Notes under the pieces: model-generated
What the model was told of the DNA's origin: nothing
What the model saw: the letters and a program-made list of their open reading frames with translations, nothing else
Database searches by the model: none
Shown: positions 9,649-17,515 of the stretch, piece after piece
Layout of the letters: every line of letters starts with the position of its first letter
Position numbering within the stretch: the first letter of the stretch is position 1
NCBI GenBank assembly: GCA_001281695.1
Contig: LJIE01000001.1
Span: 1,564,586-1,628,585, forward strand
Length of the DNA stretch: 64,000 nt
Direction of reading: 5' to 3'
Source: a bacterium 336/3
Lineage (GTDB): Bacteria > Bacteroidota > Bacteroidia > Cytophagales > Thermonemataceae
Program-made: the position numbers and the translations under genes

Positions 9649-9703
9649 TTGTCCCTATAAAAATCAGGTATTTTTTTGTCTCAATTGTCTCAAAATTGTC
9701 CCA
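9649..9703. repeat. Candidate integrase arm-type repeats, left end
   Basis: TTGTCYCA-like octamers occur in the same orientation at 9649 (TTGTCCCT), 9676, 9685 (TTGTCTCA) and 9696 (TTGTCCCA). The related CTGTCCCT and TTGTCCCA occur at 53595 and 53606, just inside the other end. Clustered direct repeats on both sides of the core are what tyrosine integrases use as arm sites; the role is inferred. Confidence 0.45.
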
Positions 9704-9711
9704 AAATTATT

Positions 9712-10341
9712 CTAAGAAATTGAGTTTGGATTAACCCTTGATTTGATTTCATAAATTTCAATAACATCTTGTACTAAGATTTTTTGAGATTGAAATTGTG
9801 GATTATCAGGTACTAATACTATCTCATCTTTTGATAGTTTCTGGAGCCTTTTTACAGTTTTTCCAACGTGTTGGATGATAAATACATAAACCCGTCCATC
9901 TTTAGCATCATTTAGAGTTGTTTTACCACAAATAAGGAGTTCGCCATCTTCAATAACGCCTTCCATTGACGTGCCTTCTACTTTTAGCACATAGTCATCT
10001 TTCCCAAGATTTAAAATTTTTCTTATACTCATTTTTTCCATTTCATTTAATGTATAGCCTATATCATTTCCATCACCATAACCAGCACTTGTTGTTGTAG
10101 GTATTATATTAAGCACAAAATCGCCTGAAGCATCTACTTGACTTACATTATAGAAGTCTTCAAAAAAATATGAAATAGGCACATTAAAATAATTTGCGAT
10201 TTTGGATAATACACTTGTGTTGAGACTATCCTTTTTGTATAATTTATACAAATTGGAAGGATTCATGTCTAAATCTAAAGCAACTTGCTCTTTTAGTTTG
10301 TTGCTTTTTTCTACTAAATCTTTGATTTTCTGCCCTATCAT
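9712..10341 (-). CDS. Phage repressor, XRE helix-turn-helix plus S24 (LexA/CI-type) peptidase
   Basis: 209 aa. The N-terminal HTH covers about residues 8-60 (KEQVALDLDMNPSNLYKLYKK, ending NVPISYFFEDF). The C-terminal S24 domain has a likely self-cleavage pair Ala86-Gly87, nucleophile Ser125 in EGTSMEG and general base Lys164 in KTVKRLQK. This is the CI/LexA mechanism: DNA damage triggers self-cleavage and induction. It is divergent from the early genes across an AT-rich region with repeated TTGTATA half-sites, which are probably its operators. Confidence 0.92.
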   Translation of the reverse strand: MIGQKIKDLVEKSNKLKEQVALDLDMNPSNLYKLYKKDSLNTSVLSKIANYFNVPISYFFEDFYNVSQVDASGDFVLNIIPTTTSAGYGDGNDIGYTLNEMEKMSIRKILNLGKDDYVLKVEGTSMEGVIEDGELLICGKTTLNDAKDGRVYVFIIQHVGKTVKRLQKLSKDEIVLVPDNPQFQSQKILVQDVIEIYEIKSRVNPNSIS

Positions 10342-10393
10342 AAGTTTAATGTTTAAAGTTTAAAAATATATTATACATTTAGGGTAATAATAT

Positions 10394-10454
10394 TTGTATA
10401 ATATTTATACACTTTGTATATTTTTTTATACAAATATGATATAATTTTATACAA
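10394..10454. promoter_or_regulatory. Divergent operator region between repressor and early genes
   Basis: Inverted half-sites TTGTATA/TATACAA are spaced about one or two helical turns apart: TTGTATA at 10394 with TATAC at 10406, TTGTATA at 10414 with TATACAA at 10427, and TATACAA at 10448. The middle pair is a good palindrome. Position and symmetry fit lambda-like operators controlling both the repressor and the early operon. No exact -33/-7 pair could be fixed. Confidence 0.7.
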
Positions 10455-10476
10455 ATATTATAAAAATAAATACAAA

Positions 10477-10761
10477 ATGTATATGAAAGACAAAAAAATT
10501 TTTAATAAAAGGGTAAATGAGGCTTCTGTTTTGGATATAATTAATGAAACCTTATCTCCTAAAAAGAAGGAAGCTTTGTATAAAGACTTTTGTAATAGTT
10601 GTAAAATAACAAAAGATGGGATGTATAAGGCTCTGAAGAAATTTCACAATAATCCTGATTTAATCCGTCTCAAAGTTTTAGCAAATCATATATCAGGAGG
10701 CTCTATAGATGAGCTATTTAAAAAAATATATCCTAATAATAAGAATAAAGCAAATTTCTAA
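10477..10761 (+). CDS. Small early protein with XRE-like C-terminal features, Cro-like position
   Basis: 94 aa from ATG 10477 (a second ATG is at 10483). A longer frame starting at 10414 would begin inside the operators and is rejected. The segment KDGMYKALKKFHNNPDL..LANHISGGSIDELFKK resembles the end of XRE helix-turn-helix domains (NPxL..IAxxlgvsldeLF). As the first gene divergent from the repressor, it is a candidate Cro-like regulator. The assignment rests on pattern and position only. Confidence 0.6.
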   Translation: MYMKDKKIFNKRVNEASVLDIINETLSPKKKEALYKDFCNSCKITKDGMYKALKKFHNNPDLIRLKVLANHISGGSIDELFKKIYPNNKNKANF

Positions 10762-10766
10762 AAGAT

Positions 10767-11123
10767 ATGTCGGATGAATTTTTAGTACGTCAAGAAGCTC
10801 TCAAGAAAATGCTTATTCAAGCAGATAAGACTATGAAAAGTATGAGGGATAGATTATCACTGTATATCAAGTCTCCTAATGTAAAAAACTTTGAGGTTGA
10901 TAAGAGAGAAAAAGAGCTACAACATATAGAAAACTTGATTGCTGATACAGTCCTCTTTATCGAATCTACTACTGAAGAGATTACAAAAATGCAGAGTGAA
11001 ATATTTTTTTATAAAGAATGGGCTAAAGAGTTTCATAAGAATTGGGTAAGTGAAATACAGAGTACAATAGATATGACTAATATTTTCCAAGAATATCGAA
11101 AAAATGAACCAAATCATGGATGA
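10767..11123 (+). CDS. Small coiled-coil early phage protein, unknown function
   Basis: 118 aa, mostly charged helix with heptad-like spacing (about 1-85), no signal peptide or membrane segment. It lies 5 nt after the preceding gene and overlaps the primase/helicase-like gene by 20 nt, so it belongs to the early replication operon. No family recognised. Confidence 0.6.
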   Translation: MSDEFLVRQEALKKMLIQADKTMKSMRDRLSLYIKSPNVKNFEVDKREKELQHIENLIADTVLFIESTTEEITKMQSEIFFYKEWAKEFHKNWVSEIQSTIDMTNIFQEYRKNEPNHG

Positions 11124-13236
11124 GTTTAAAAAATTAACTGATAAATATAAAAATAGTCCTCAAAAACAACCTGATAAGGTTTTAAGCACTGATGATTTGA
11201 GTCTAGATGAACGTAAAGCTTTGATTAAGAAACTTGAAAAAGAACTTGGTAGCCTGATACCTGGTACACCTTCTTTCAAGGATAAGGAAAAAGAATTGAT
11301 AGAAGCGAAATCATTAATGCCAAATCAAAGGAGAGTTTCTAAAGAGAAATCAAAATCTCAAAAAATCATTTTTAGGGAGGATTTTAAGGAGGGGACAGAC
11401 CCAAGTTTTGAGGCAGAGCTTAGAAGAAAATTGCCTGAAGGTGTAGATGTAAAAGACTACATGAATTATGGTTTTTATGAGTTTAAAAACTGCTATTTCA
11501 TGTCTGAAAAGGAAGGCGTAGATGTTGTTATTAGCAATTTTACTATGAAAGTGAAATTTCTAATCAAGTCAAAAACTGAGCCTAAAAGACTTGTAGAAAT
11601 TAAAAATATGTATGGACACAAGGCTATGGTAGATATGAGTATTGAAACAATGGTTTCTTTATCAAAATTCTGCCAAGCTGTGGAGTCTGAAGGCAATTTC
11701 CTTTTTGAAGGAAAGGAATCACATCTTAAAAAAATCAAACGTAAACTTTTTATGGAAGAAAAAACATCAGAAGAAATCCGTTTTCTTGGATTTCAAAAGG
11801 AAGCTTCTGTTTATGCCTTCGCCAATGGGATATTTGATGGTGAGCGATTTCATGAAATAGATGAGTATGGTATTGTAGAGCATAAAGAAAGGAACATATA
11901 CATACCTGCATTATCAAAGATTAATCAGTATGATGATTTTTCGTATGAAAACGAACGAAAATTTGTCTATAAAAAGTCAAGCATTGACTTTCAGGAATGG
12001 GCGAAACTGTTTTACCAAACTTATCAGGAAAAGTCTATTATAGCTATCAGTTTCTATGTTGCATCAATTTTTAGAGATGTAATTTTTAGCCAAACAAGGT
12101 TTTTTCCAATACTCAATTTATTTGGTGCTCCTGGTACAGGTAAAACTACTATGGCAGCTTCTTTAATGTTTCTTTTTGGAGATGCTCAAGAGCCTTTTAT
12201 GCTTGGTGGAGCTGGTACACCAAAAGGATTTATGCGAAAGTTTGGGCAATTCTATAACTCATTGATCTGGTTAGATGAGTTTAAGAATAGTATTGATTTG
12301 AAAAAATTAGAATCTCTCAAAAACATCTATGATGGGGTTGGTTATGAAAAGGCTCTAATGACACAAGACAATAAAACCAAAACAACTCCTATTTACTCAG
12401 CTTGCCTTCTCTCTGGGGAAGAACTACCAACAGGCAATGAAGCTTTATTTAAAAGAGTCATTTTTATAGAATTTGAAACGGCTACTTTCAATGAGGTACA
12501 GAAAGAAGCTTATGGAAAGTTAGTTACAAATCAAATACAAGGAATTAGTAGCCTAACAACTGAAATTTTAAAGCATAGAGCTTTGTTTGTTGAACAATTT
12601 GCTGAAAAATTCAACAACTCTATTGATTATCTATTCAAAGAAACTAAGAAAGAAGGTGAGAATTTAGATGATAGGATTATAAAAAATTATGCCGTACTTC
12701 TTGCAACTCTTGACATAATATACCCACAAATCAAGTTGCATTTTACACTTGAGCAAGCGAAAAAGTATTTTGTAGATAGAATACTTTATCAATCTGAATT
12801 GATTAGCAGTAGTTCAAAAATTAGCAAATTCTGGGATATTGTTCAATTCCTTTATGAAACTAATCAAATTGTTCTTGACCAAGATTTCAAGGTAGTTGAT
12901 AATATTTTATACATCAGAATGTCTAAAATATTCCCTTTATACATGGATAGTCATGTAAGGCAATTTGGAGAAAGAGGATTAGATAAATCATCATTAACAA
13001 GATACTTAGAAAGAAGTAAAGGCTTTGATAGCTTTATCACTTCAACTTGGTTTGGAAAAGCCAACTCATCTGCTTACAAGTTTAATTTAGACAAGCTCCC
13101 CATCAGGCTTACATACATTCCTCCAGAAAAACATGAAGATACTGAAGAAGTAGAAAAGTATGAACCACCTACAACTATTCTGCCTATTCAAAAAAATGTA
13201 TTTGATGAGGATTCTCCTAAAAACGCACCTTTTTAA
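11104..13236 (+). CDS. Phage replication P-loop NTPase (DUF927/D5-like helicase or primase-helicase)
   Basis: 710 aa. The N-terminal third is charged and probably extended. A P-loop NTPase core follows with Walker A GAPGTGKTT (341-349), Walker B SLIWLDEF (Asp391, Glu392) and an arginine-finger-type segment near GNEALFKRVIFIEF. The C-terminal region resembles a winged helix. Spacing and flanks fit the DUF927 / phage D5-like superfamily 3 helicases that unwind DNA for phage replication. It is the largest early gene and is followed by the iteron cluster, consistent with an origin-acting helicase. No zinc-binding primase motif is visible. Confidence 0.72.
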   Translation: MNQIMDEFKKLTDKYKNSPQKQPDKVLSTDDLSLDERKALIKKLEKELGSLIPGTPSFKDKEKELIEAKSLMPNQRRVSKEKSKSQKIIFREDFKEGTDPSFEAELRRKLPEGVDVKDYMNYGFYEFKNCYFMSEKEGVDVVISNFTMKVKFLIKSKTEPKRLVEIKNMYGHKAMVDMSIETMVSLSKFCQAVESEGNFLFEGKESHLKKIKRKLFMEEKTSEEIRFLGFQKEASVYAFANGIFDGERFHEIDEYGIVEHKERNIYIPALSKINQYDDFSYENERKFVYKKSSIDFQEWAKLFYQTYQEKSIIAISFYVASIFRDVIFSQTRFFPILNLFGAPGTGKTTMAASLMFLFGDAQEPFMLGGAGTPKGFMRKFGQFYNSLIWLDEFKNSIDLKKLESLKNIYDGVGYEKALMTQDNKTKTTPIYSACLLSGEELPTGNEALFKRVIFIEFETATFNEVQKEAYGKLVTNQIQGISSLTTEILKHRALFVEQFAEKFNNSIDYLFKETKKEGENLDDRIIKNYAVLLATLDIIYPQIKLHFTLEQAKKYFVDRILYQSELISSSSKISKFWDIVQFLYETNQIVLDQDFKVVDNILYIRMSKIFPLYMDSHVRQFGERGLDKSSLTRYLERSKGFDSFITSTWFGKANSSAYKFNLDKLPIRLTYIPPEKHEDTEEVEKYEPPTTILPIQKNVFDEDSPKNAPF

Positions 13237-13246
13237 ATTTAAACCT

Positions 13247-13378
13247 ATGGTTGATTACTTAATAATAGGGCTTTTGGTAGGAATTACTGCCTATGCCTTT
13301 TGGAAGAGAACTTACTACTATCAGGAGTTTTTGAGAAACAGGGAGAAAAGGAAAAATGATTTTTTTAAACGCAAATAG
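13247..13378 (+). CDS. Small single-pass membrane protein
   Basis: 43 aa from ATG 13247: a hydrophobic helix (VDYLIIGLLVGITAYAFW) followed by a strongly basic tail. An overlapping longer frame from 13160 runs inside the helicase gene and is not believed. The basic tail suggests N-out/C-in topology. Function unknown. Confidence 0.45.
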   Translation: MVDYLIIGLLVGITAYAFWKRTYYYQEFLRNREKRKNDFFKRK

Positions 13379-13407
13379 TTTAATAATCTCATGTCTTTTT
13401 AATTTAA

Positions 13408-13455
13408 TTCTATACTATTTTAATAAACTAGTTTTTTAAACTAAAAAGTATAGAA
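13408..13455. terminator. Hairpin after the early operon, possible terminator
   Basis: TTCTATACT and AGTATAGAA form a 9-bp outer stem around an AT-rich loop. It sits at the start of the 473-nt gene-free stretch. The T-run is poor, so termination is only a possibility. Confidence 0.4.
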
Positions 13456-13541
13456 AATCAAAAATCAAAAGAGTTTACAAAATAGACCGTTTTTATATTC
13501 CATTCTTATGAAAAAACACAAAAAAAAATTCCACAAAACCT

Positions 13542-13813
13542 AAATTTTTTGTCCTACACGTCCTACAATCCTACAGAGCATATATAAAATATTAAAAAAC
13601 AATTAGTTATATAAAAAAAGTATGTAGGAAATGTGTAAAAATATGTAGGACGTTGTAGGACAATGTAGGAAAGTTGGTGATGTAGGAAAAACAAACTCCT
13701 ACAAATCCTACAAAGTATCCTACAATGTAGGACGGAATCCTACAAACAAAACAGCCTCTAAATGAAAATAAACAGGATTTTTGGGGTTTTGTAGGATTGT
13801 AGGAAATGTAGGA
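13542..13813. repeat. Iteron cluster, 16 copies of GTAGGA/TCCTAC: candidate phage origin or regulator-binding region
   Basis: The 473-nt gap 13379-13851 has no gene. Within it TCCTAC starts at 13552, 13561, 13569, 13697, 13706, 13718 and 13738, and GTAGGA starts at 13624, 13645, 13655, 13665, 13682, 13727, 13791, 13799 and 13808. Most are extended as TGTAGGA(C) or (G)TCCTACA, and many steps are 8-12 nt, close to one helical turn. Iterons next to a replicative helicase gene are typical of theta origins, and the mix of orientations allows cooperative wrapping. A promoter-regulator array is the alternative. The block opens with TTTTTTGTCCTAC, related to the late-leader motif. Confidence 0.7.
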
Positions 13814-13851
13814 TCAAAAAATTACTGTCTTGCGAAAAAAAAATTAAAACT

Positions 13852-14127
13852 ATGAATTATCCGATTTACCTAAAAAATCATGATGGCAGTGAAATCTGTA
13901 AGATGATTTCACCCACTACACAAGTATTTGTGAGGGTTATTTACAAAAGAGAAGGCGTTTATGAGTACGCTTTAGCGAAGAGAAACATTGAACCAGAGGA
14001 TATCCAATTCAACTTTTCTTATTTCTCTTTAACTGCAACACAAGATGAATTTATGAAGCTTTTGAAAGCTTATTTTAGTCAAAATGATAGTCTCCATAAA
14101 ACCTTTATGCAAAATGAAAAATCATAA
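13852..14127 (+). CDS. Hypothetical phage protein
   Basis: 91 aa, soluble, alpha/beta-like, no recognisable motif. It is the first gene after the iteron cluster and starts a three-gene overlapping operon (13852-14993) that lies between the replication region and the late genes. By position a regulatory or replication-accessory role is possible; nothing in the sequence shows it. Confidence 0.55.
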   Translation: MNYPIYLKNHDGSEICKMISPTTQVFVRVIYKREGVYEYALAKRNIEPEDIQFNFSYFSLTATQDEFMKLLKAYFSQNDSLHKTFMQNEKS

Positions 14128-14566
14128 GCGATATACCACCCAGAACGAAAACCTTAGCCAAAAAGCAAAGAATTTAGCTTTATCTTATCTATCTGATGAT
14201 TTGAATGAGGATACAAGAAAAAATTATCAGCAACTCAGTGTACTCATTGAAGCTTGTATTCAAAAGATACTTGAGATTGAGCCTGTGATGAAAAAGAAAA
14301 CTTTTATTGATAACAGTTTCTTGGAGAAAAATGTAAAAGGCTATTTTTTACTAAACGCTGGGCAAAAGAAACTTGTAGAAAAAATGTTCAAAGAACATAT
14401 TGTAGGTTACCTTTCAAACTTTGGAAAATTGAAATATAATTTAATGGCTTACGCTGATCATCTGGACGACTTACCAGACAACCTACTTGATAAGTTTTTT
14501 GAAGCTGTTTCAAAGATTAATTTCAACTTAGAAACTACTATAGTAAATGAAGAAAAAGCTGATTAA
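14114..14566 (+). CDS. Hypothetical helical phage protein
   Basis: 150 aa from ATG 14114, which overlaps the previous gene by 14 nt; an ATG at 14084 would overlap more deeply. The sequence is predominantly helical and charged, with no signal peptide. It overlaps the following gene by 20 nt, so translation is probably coupled. No family recognised. Confidence 0.55.
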   Translation: MKNHKRYTTQNENLSQKAKNLALSYLSDDLNEDTRKNYQQLSVLIEACIQKILEIEPVMKKKTFIDNSFLEKNVKGYFLLNAGQKKLVEKMFKEHIVGYLSNFGKLKYNLMAYADHLDDLPDNLLDKFFEAVSKINFNLETTIVNEEKAD

Positions 14567-14993
14567 AATACCAGTCACAAATCTTGTAAAACATTTCATT
14601 TTACTTGAGTATAACGAACCTGTAAAGATTCATTTACATGAGCATCTTGGGAGGATTGTATTGTCTTGTGTCTCTATTCAAAATTATAAATACAATGTTC
14701 TACCGAAAACAAAGTATGATACGGAGATTAGTATATCTGTTCCTAGAGCTATTGAGAGAGTCTATAAGAGTTATAAAGTAAGGCATTTCAATACTATTTA
14801 TCAGAAGCATATCTATGAGCTATTCTATACTTTTGTAAAGGCTCAAATAAGCTTAGGGGTTAGTGATTCAGAGGCTATCCGCAATTTTTTTAAGGTTTAT
14901 GACATTCCTGAAGACTATTGGAGCTTGGATAGTGCGGCACGAATCTGGAGGAGAGAAAAAAGTTTAAAAAAATCATGCTTGGATTTGTCCTAA
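14547..14993 (+). CDS. Hypothetical phage protein, possible late regulator by position
   Basis: 148 aa. The C-terminal half (FVKAQISLGVSDSEAIRNF, then a WSLDSAARIWRREK helix) is helical and basic, as in DNA-binding regulators, but I see no definite helix-turn-helix. It is the last gene before the fibre/late region, where many phages encode the late activator. Its stop codon is part of the first TTTGTCCTAA late-leader motif, and a strong hairpin follows. Confidence 0.5.
   Translation: MKKKLIKIPVTNLVKHFILLEYNEPVKIHLHEHLGRIVLSCVSIQNYKYNVLPKTKYDTEISISVPRAIERVYKSYKVRHFNTIYQKHIYELFYTFVKAQISLGVSDSEAIRNFFKVYDIPEDYWSLDSAARIWRREKSLKKSCLDLS
14978..14993 (+). promoter_or_regulatory. Late-leader motif, copy 1
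   Basis: CTTGGATTTGTCCTAA, an 11/16 match to copies 2 and 5, overlapping the stop of the preceding gene and 54 nt before the lipoprotein ATG. Flanking ATGCTT and AAGCAT form an inverted repeat around it. A 14-bp hairpin lies between motif and start codon. Confidence 0.55.
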
Positions 14994-15007
14994 AGCATCT
15001 TAGAGGT

Positions 15008-15043
15008 AAAACGGATATTTGAAGCTTCACAAATATCCGTTTT
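15008..15043 (+). terminator. Strong hairpin with T-run upstream of the lipoprotein gene
   Basis: AAAACGGATATTTG pairs perfectly with CAAATATCCGTTTT across an 8-nt loop, followed by eight T in all. It looks like a classic terminator, yet the ATG of the next gene is 4 nt downstream, leaving no room for another promoter. Attenuation or antitermination is implied if the motif upstream is the promoter. Confidence 0.75.
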
Positions 15044-15047
15044 TTTT

Positions 15048-15494
15048 ATGCCTTTTTTATTGTTTTTACCCATCCTATTGCTTTTTACTCAGTGTAGTAA
15101 AAACAATTACTCTGTAGAACCTGCTCCACAAGCAAGCACCATGCAAATAGAGGCACAGTCCTTCAGGCATCAGAGCGTTATGAAAACTGATGCTCAAATT
15201 ATCAAGACTGAGAAACTTGTAAGAGTTGAAGCTTCCCAGGGCAGTAGAAAAATTCGTCTTGAGTTTGATCCAAAAACAAAAATCTTTGGATACTATCATG
15301 TAGCTTCTTTTGAGGATGAAAAAGGCAATTTCTACAGTACTAAGATTTGGTTGGAGCGTCCTGATACAAGCCAGAAGTTCGACTCTCAGGATATTGGTTA
15401 CATCTCTGATGATGGGTATTTTGAGTTTAATGCTTTTACCTCAGCAGGCAAGCAAATTTTCATTAGTGGATATTTAGGAAATGGCAGGGATTGA
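15048..15494 (+). CDS. Phage-encoded predicted lipoprotein
   Basis: 148 aa. PFLLFLPILLLFTQC is a lipoprotein signal with Cys16 as the acylation site, followed by the polar tail SKNN. The mature part is strand-rich and unrecognised. Phage lipoproteins can block superinfection or alter the envelope; that role is only a suggestion. The 3' end overlaps the next virion gene by 14 nt, so it is expressed with late genes rather than as an isolated lysogenic gene. Confidence 0.6.
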   Translation: MPFLLFLPILLLFTQCSKNNYSVEPAPQASTMQIEAQSFRHQSVMKTDAQIIKTEKLVRVEASQGSRKIRLEFDPKTKIFGYYHVASFEDEKGNFYSTKIWLERPDTSQKFDSQDIGYISDDGYFEFNAFTSAGKQIFISGYLGNGRD

Positions 15495-16011
15495 TGAAAA
15501 GAACAAGTGTGCTAATTTGGGAGGCATCATTAAAATTCAACTTATCTCTTTACAGAATGTCATTTCATTGGGTAAGCCTTTGGCTGGTGTGATTAGTGAT
15601 ATTGAGTTAGATAATAAGAAAAACAAGTTTAATGTAGCCTTTTTTACAAGAACAGCACAACACAGGCAAAATGACAAACGAGGACCTAACGGCACTATCT
15701 ACAGACAGCGATTGACTTTTACTATGAGAGGTCATAGTCTTGAGCTGAGAAACTGGATTGAAAAGTATTCAGAGCATTGGTTTTTAGCAGTCTATAAAGA
15801 TACTAATGGAGCTTCAAAGCTGATTGGAAATCTTGAAAACCCACTTTCTTTTAGCACAGACTATGATAGTAAAAAGAAGCTTACAGATCCTTCCGAAACT
15901 GATTTTGAGTTTACTTGTGAAACGCTTGTGCCTTGTCCTCATGTTGATGCTAATTTCTTGGCATCTATTACACGCATTTTTGATAAAACTTTCAACAGTA
16001 CTTTCAATTAA
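15481..16011 (+). CDS. Putative virion protein (strand-rich, tail or fibre region)
   Basis: 176 aa, mostly predicted beta strands with conserved-looking polar turns (for example HRQNDKRGPNGTIYRQR and ENPLSFSTDYDS) and no signal peptide. By texture and place, between a lipoprotein and fibre-like genes, it is likely a tail-associated structural protein. I do not recognise the family. Confidence 0.5.
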   Translation: MAGIDEKNKCANLGGIIKIQLISLQNVISLGKPLAGVISDIELDNKKNKFNVAFFTRTAQHRQNDKRGPNGTIYRQRLTFTMRGHSLELRNWIEKYSEHWFLAVYKDTNGASKLIGNLENPLSFSTDYDSKKKLTDPSETDFEFTCETLVPCPHVDANFLASITRIFDKTFNSTFN

Positions 16012-16016
16012 AAAAT

Positions 16017-16586
16017 ATGGGAAGAATTAGTGATGCCTCTGGAGTGGCTCAGGCAGCAGCTGTAAAAAATGAAACCAACGATGAGGCAAATACAGCCATA
16101 AGAATTGGGCAACAGCTTCAGGATTTATGGGACTCTAAGGCTCATAAAGATGTTACGGATGGCTTACAAACCTCTATTACTAACCTTACTGTAAATAAAG
16201 AGCCTATTAGTGTAGCCAATGCTTACGCTGATGTATCTGGTACTCAAAATTTTCCTAATCCATATTTGAAAACCTACTATGCTTGGTTTGAAAATGTAGA
16301 AGGAAATACGAACATAGTTTTACCTAATGCTCTGCCTCCTCATGGTGCTTACATACAGATATGTGTGTTTGCATGCAATGGTCATACTTTAAAACTACAA
16401 AGTTTGCATACTTCTATTGGTTTTGAGGTATCCGATGGCTTTGAATTGCGTATTACAGCTGTAGGGAGTAACGAATTTACCATGCAATTGCCTAATAATA
16501 CTACTGATAAAGTAATTATATCCATGATTTATCAGGAAGGTTGGTATGTCAATGCAGCAGTTTATAAAAAGCCTGTAGTATCATGA
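16017..16586 (+). CDS. Putative tail-fibre/adhesin-like protein
   Basis: 189 aa. The N-terminus is a short helical stretch (AAAVKNETNDEANTAIRIG) as in trimeric fibre stems. The rest is strand-rich with the repetitive polar character of phage appendages. It overlaps the next gene by 4 nt (ATGA). Fibre assignment is by context. Confidence 0.5.
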   Translation: MGRISDASGVAQAAAVKNETNDEANTAIRIGQQLQDLWDSKAHKDVTDGLQTSITNLTVNKEPISVANAYADVSGTQNFPNPYLKTYYAWFENVEGNTNIVLPNALPPHGAYIQICVFACNGHTLKLQSLHTSIGFEVSDGFELRITAVGSNEFTMQLPNNTTDKVIISMIYQEGWYVNAAVYKKPVVS

Positions 16587-17260
16587 GGGGTTTTTTTTCT
16601 AGTATGATGGGTAAAAAAAAGGATATCTACTTTGATTTGCCTGAAGAACTTAGAGGATATAATAATTTTAGAGCTTTGCATAAAAACATTGCAGGCACTA
16701 GCATAAGGGTTGATGGTGGTAATACTTATGTTACTTCTTACAAATGCCCTATTTCTGAAAAAATATTAGCTCAAAGTTTGGGGACAAAGCAACCACAAAA
16801 AACAAATGATGGTTGGCTTTTTGATGCAATAGATGATTTTTTACATTGTGATGACTTGGGTTTTGTTCCTGCTGAAGGTTGGATTGTGGCAAACTGTTTT
16901 GATACTCCTAATTTTACAGATTACAGAAGTTTCTACATGCTTCGTCCTTCTGTAGGAGCTTATGACAGTGTGTTTTTTGGAAATTTAGGTTCCTCAAATA
17001 TATTTAACGTACCTAGTAATATGCGAATGAATAATGTCCCCAGCACAAACTTTGCATCTTTACCAACTTTCAAAGCTATGTCTGGGGAGCATACAGGTTC
17101 TTACAGCGACCATGTTCTTTATGTTGGTGGTACTGGTGGCGTTGGTGGGGTGGCTTCTCTAAATGGAGTGGTGAAAGATATTCTTTTCTTTAGCCAAACA
17201 CTTACAAATTCTGAGCGAATAGCTCTGATGAATTATCTCACTTCTTATCATTCATTGTAA
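16583..17260 (+). CDS. Putative receptor-binding protein with LamG/concanavalin-like fold
   Basis: 225 aa. The C-terminal pattern, a jelly-roll-like strand series ending in GVVKDILFFSQTLTNSERIA, is characteristic of laminin-G/concanavalin-A-like domains, whose last helix carries LTxxEixxl. Glycan binding would suit a host-recognition fibre. Glycine-rich GGTGGVGGV near residue 185 may form a surface loop. Confidence 0.55.
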   Translation: MRGFFSSMMGKKKDIYFDLPEELRGYNNFRALHKNIAGTSIRVDGGNTYVTSYKCPISEKILAQSLGTKQPQKTNDGWLFDAIDDFLHCDDLGFVPAEGWIVANCFDTPNFTDYRSFYMLRPSVGAYDSVFFGNLGSSNIFNVPSNMRMNNVPSTNFASLPTFKAMSGEHTGSYSDHVLYVGGTGGVGGVASLNGVVKDILFFSQTLTNSERIALMNYLTSYHSL

Positions 17261-17261
17261 T

Positions 17262-17504
17262 ATGTGGCTTGTATTTCAAACTTTAGAGTCTGTTCAAACA
17301 GCTCTTGATACAATCAATACAAATTATGGCTTTCCTGATGATTCAGGTACAATTTCTTGGGATACTATTATAAAAGCACATGAACAAGATTTATGGTATA
17401 TAAAAAAGCCCTCTGAGCCTAATATGCTCAATGTAGATTTCTGGCAAACTTGGGCTGATATTTCAAGTTTAATGCCTCCTAAAAACCTTGATTTTTCAAC
17501 TTAA
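17262..17504 (+). CDS. Small hypothetical phage protein
   Basis: 80 aa, soluble, no motif. It starts 1 nt after the stop of the LamG-like gene and is followed 11 nt later by the endolysin, so it is in the same operon. Could be a fibre chaperone or tip component; unsupported by sequence. Confidence 0.45.
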   Translation: MWLVFQTLESVQTALDTINTNYGFPDDSGTISWDTIIKAHEQDLWYIKKPSEPNMLNVDFWQTWADISSLMPPKNLDFST

Positions 17505-17515
17505 ATATAAAACTT

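Noticed and set aside
10414-10476. N-terminal extension of the Cro-like gene
   Set aside because: It runs through the TTGTATA operator repeats; the ATG at 10477 or 10483 is the sensible start.
13552-13813. Possible CRISPR array
   Set aside because: The repeats are 6-8 bp, in both orientations, with no unique spacers of regular length; they are iterons. No cas genes are present.
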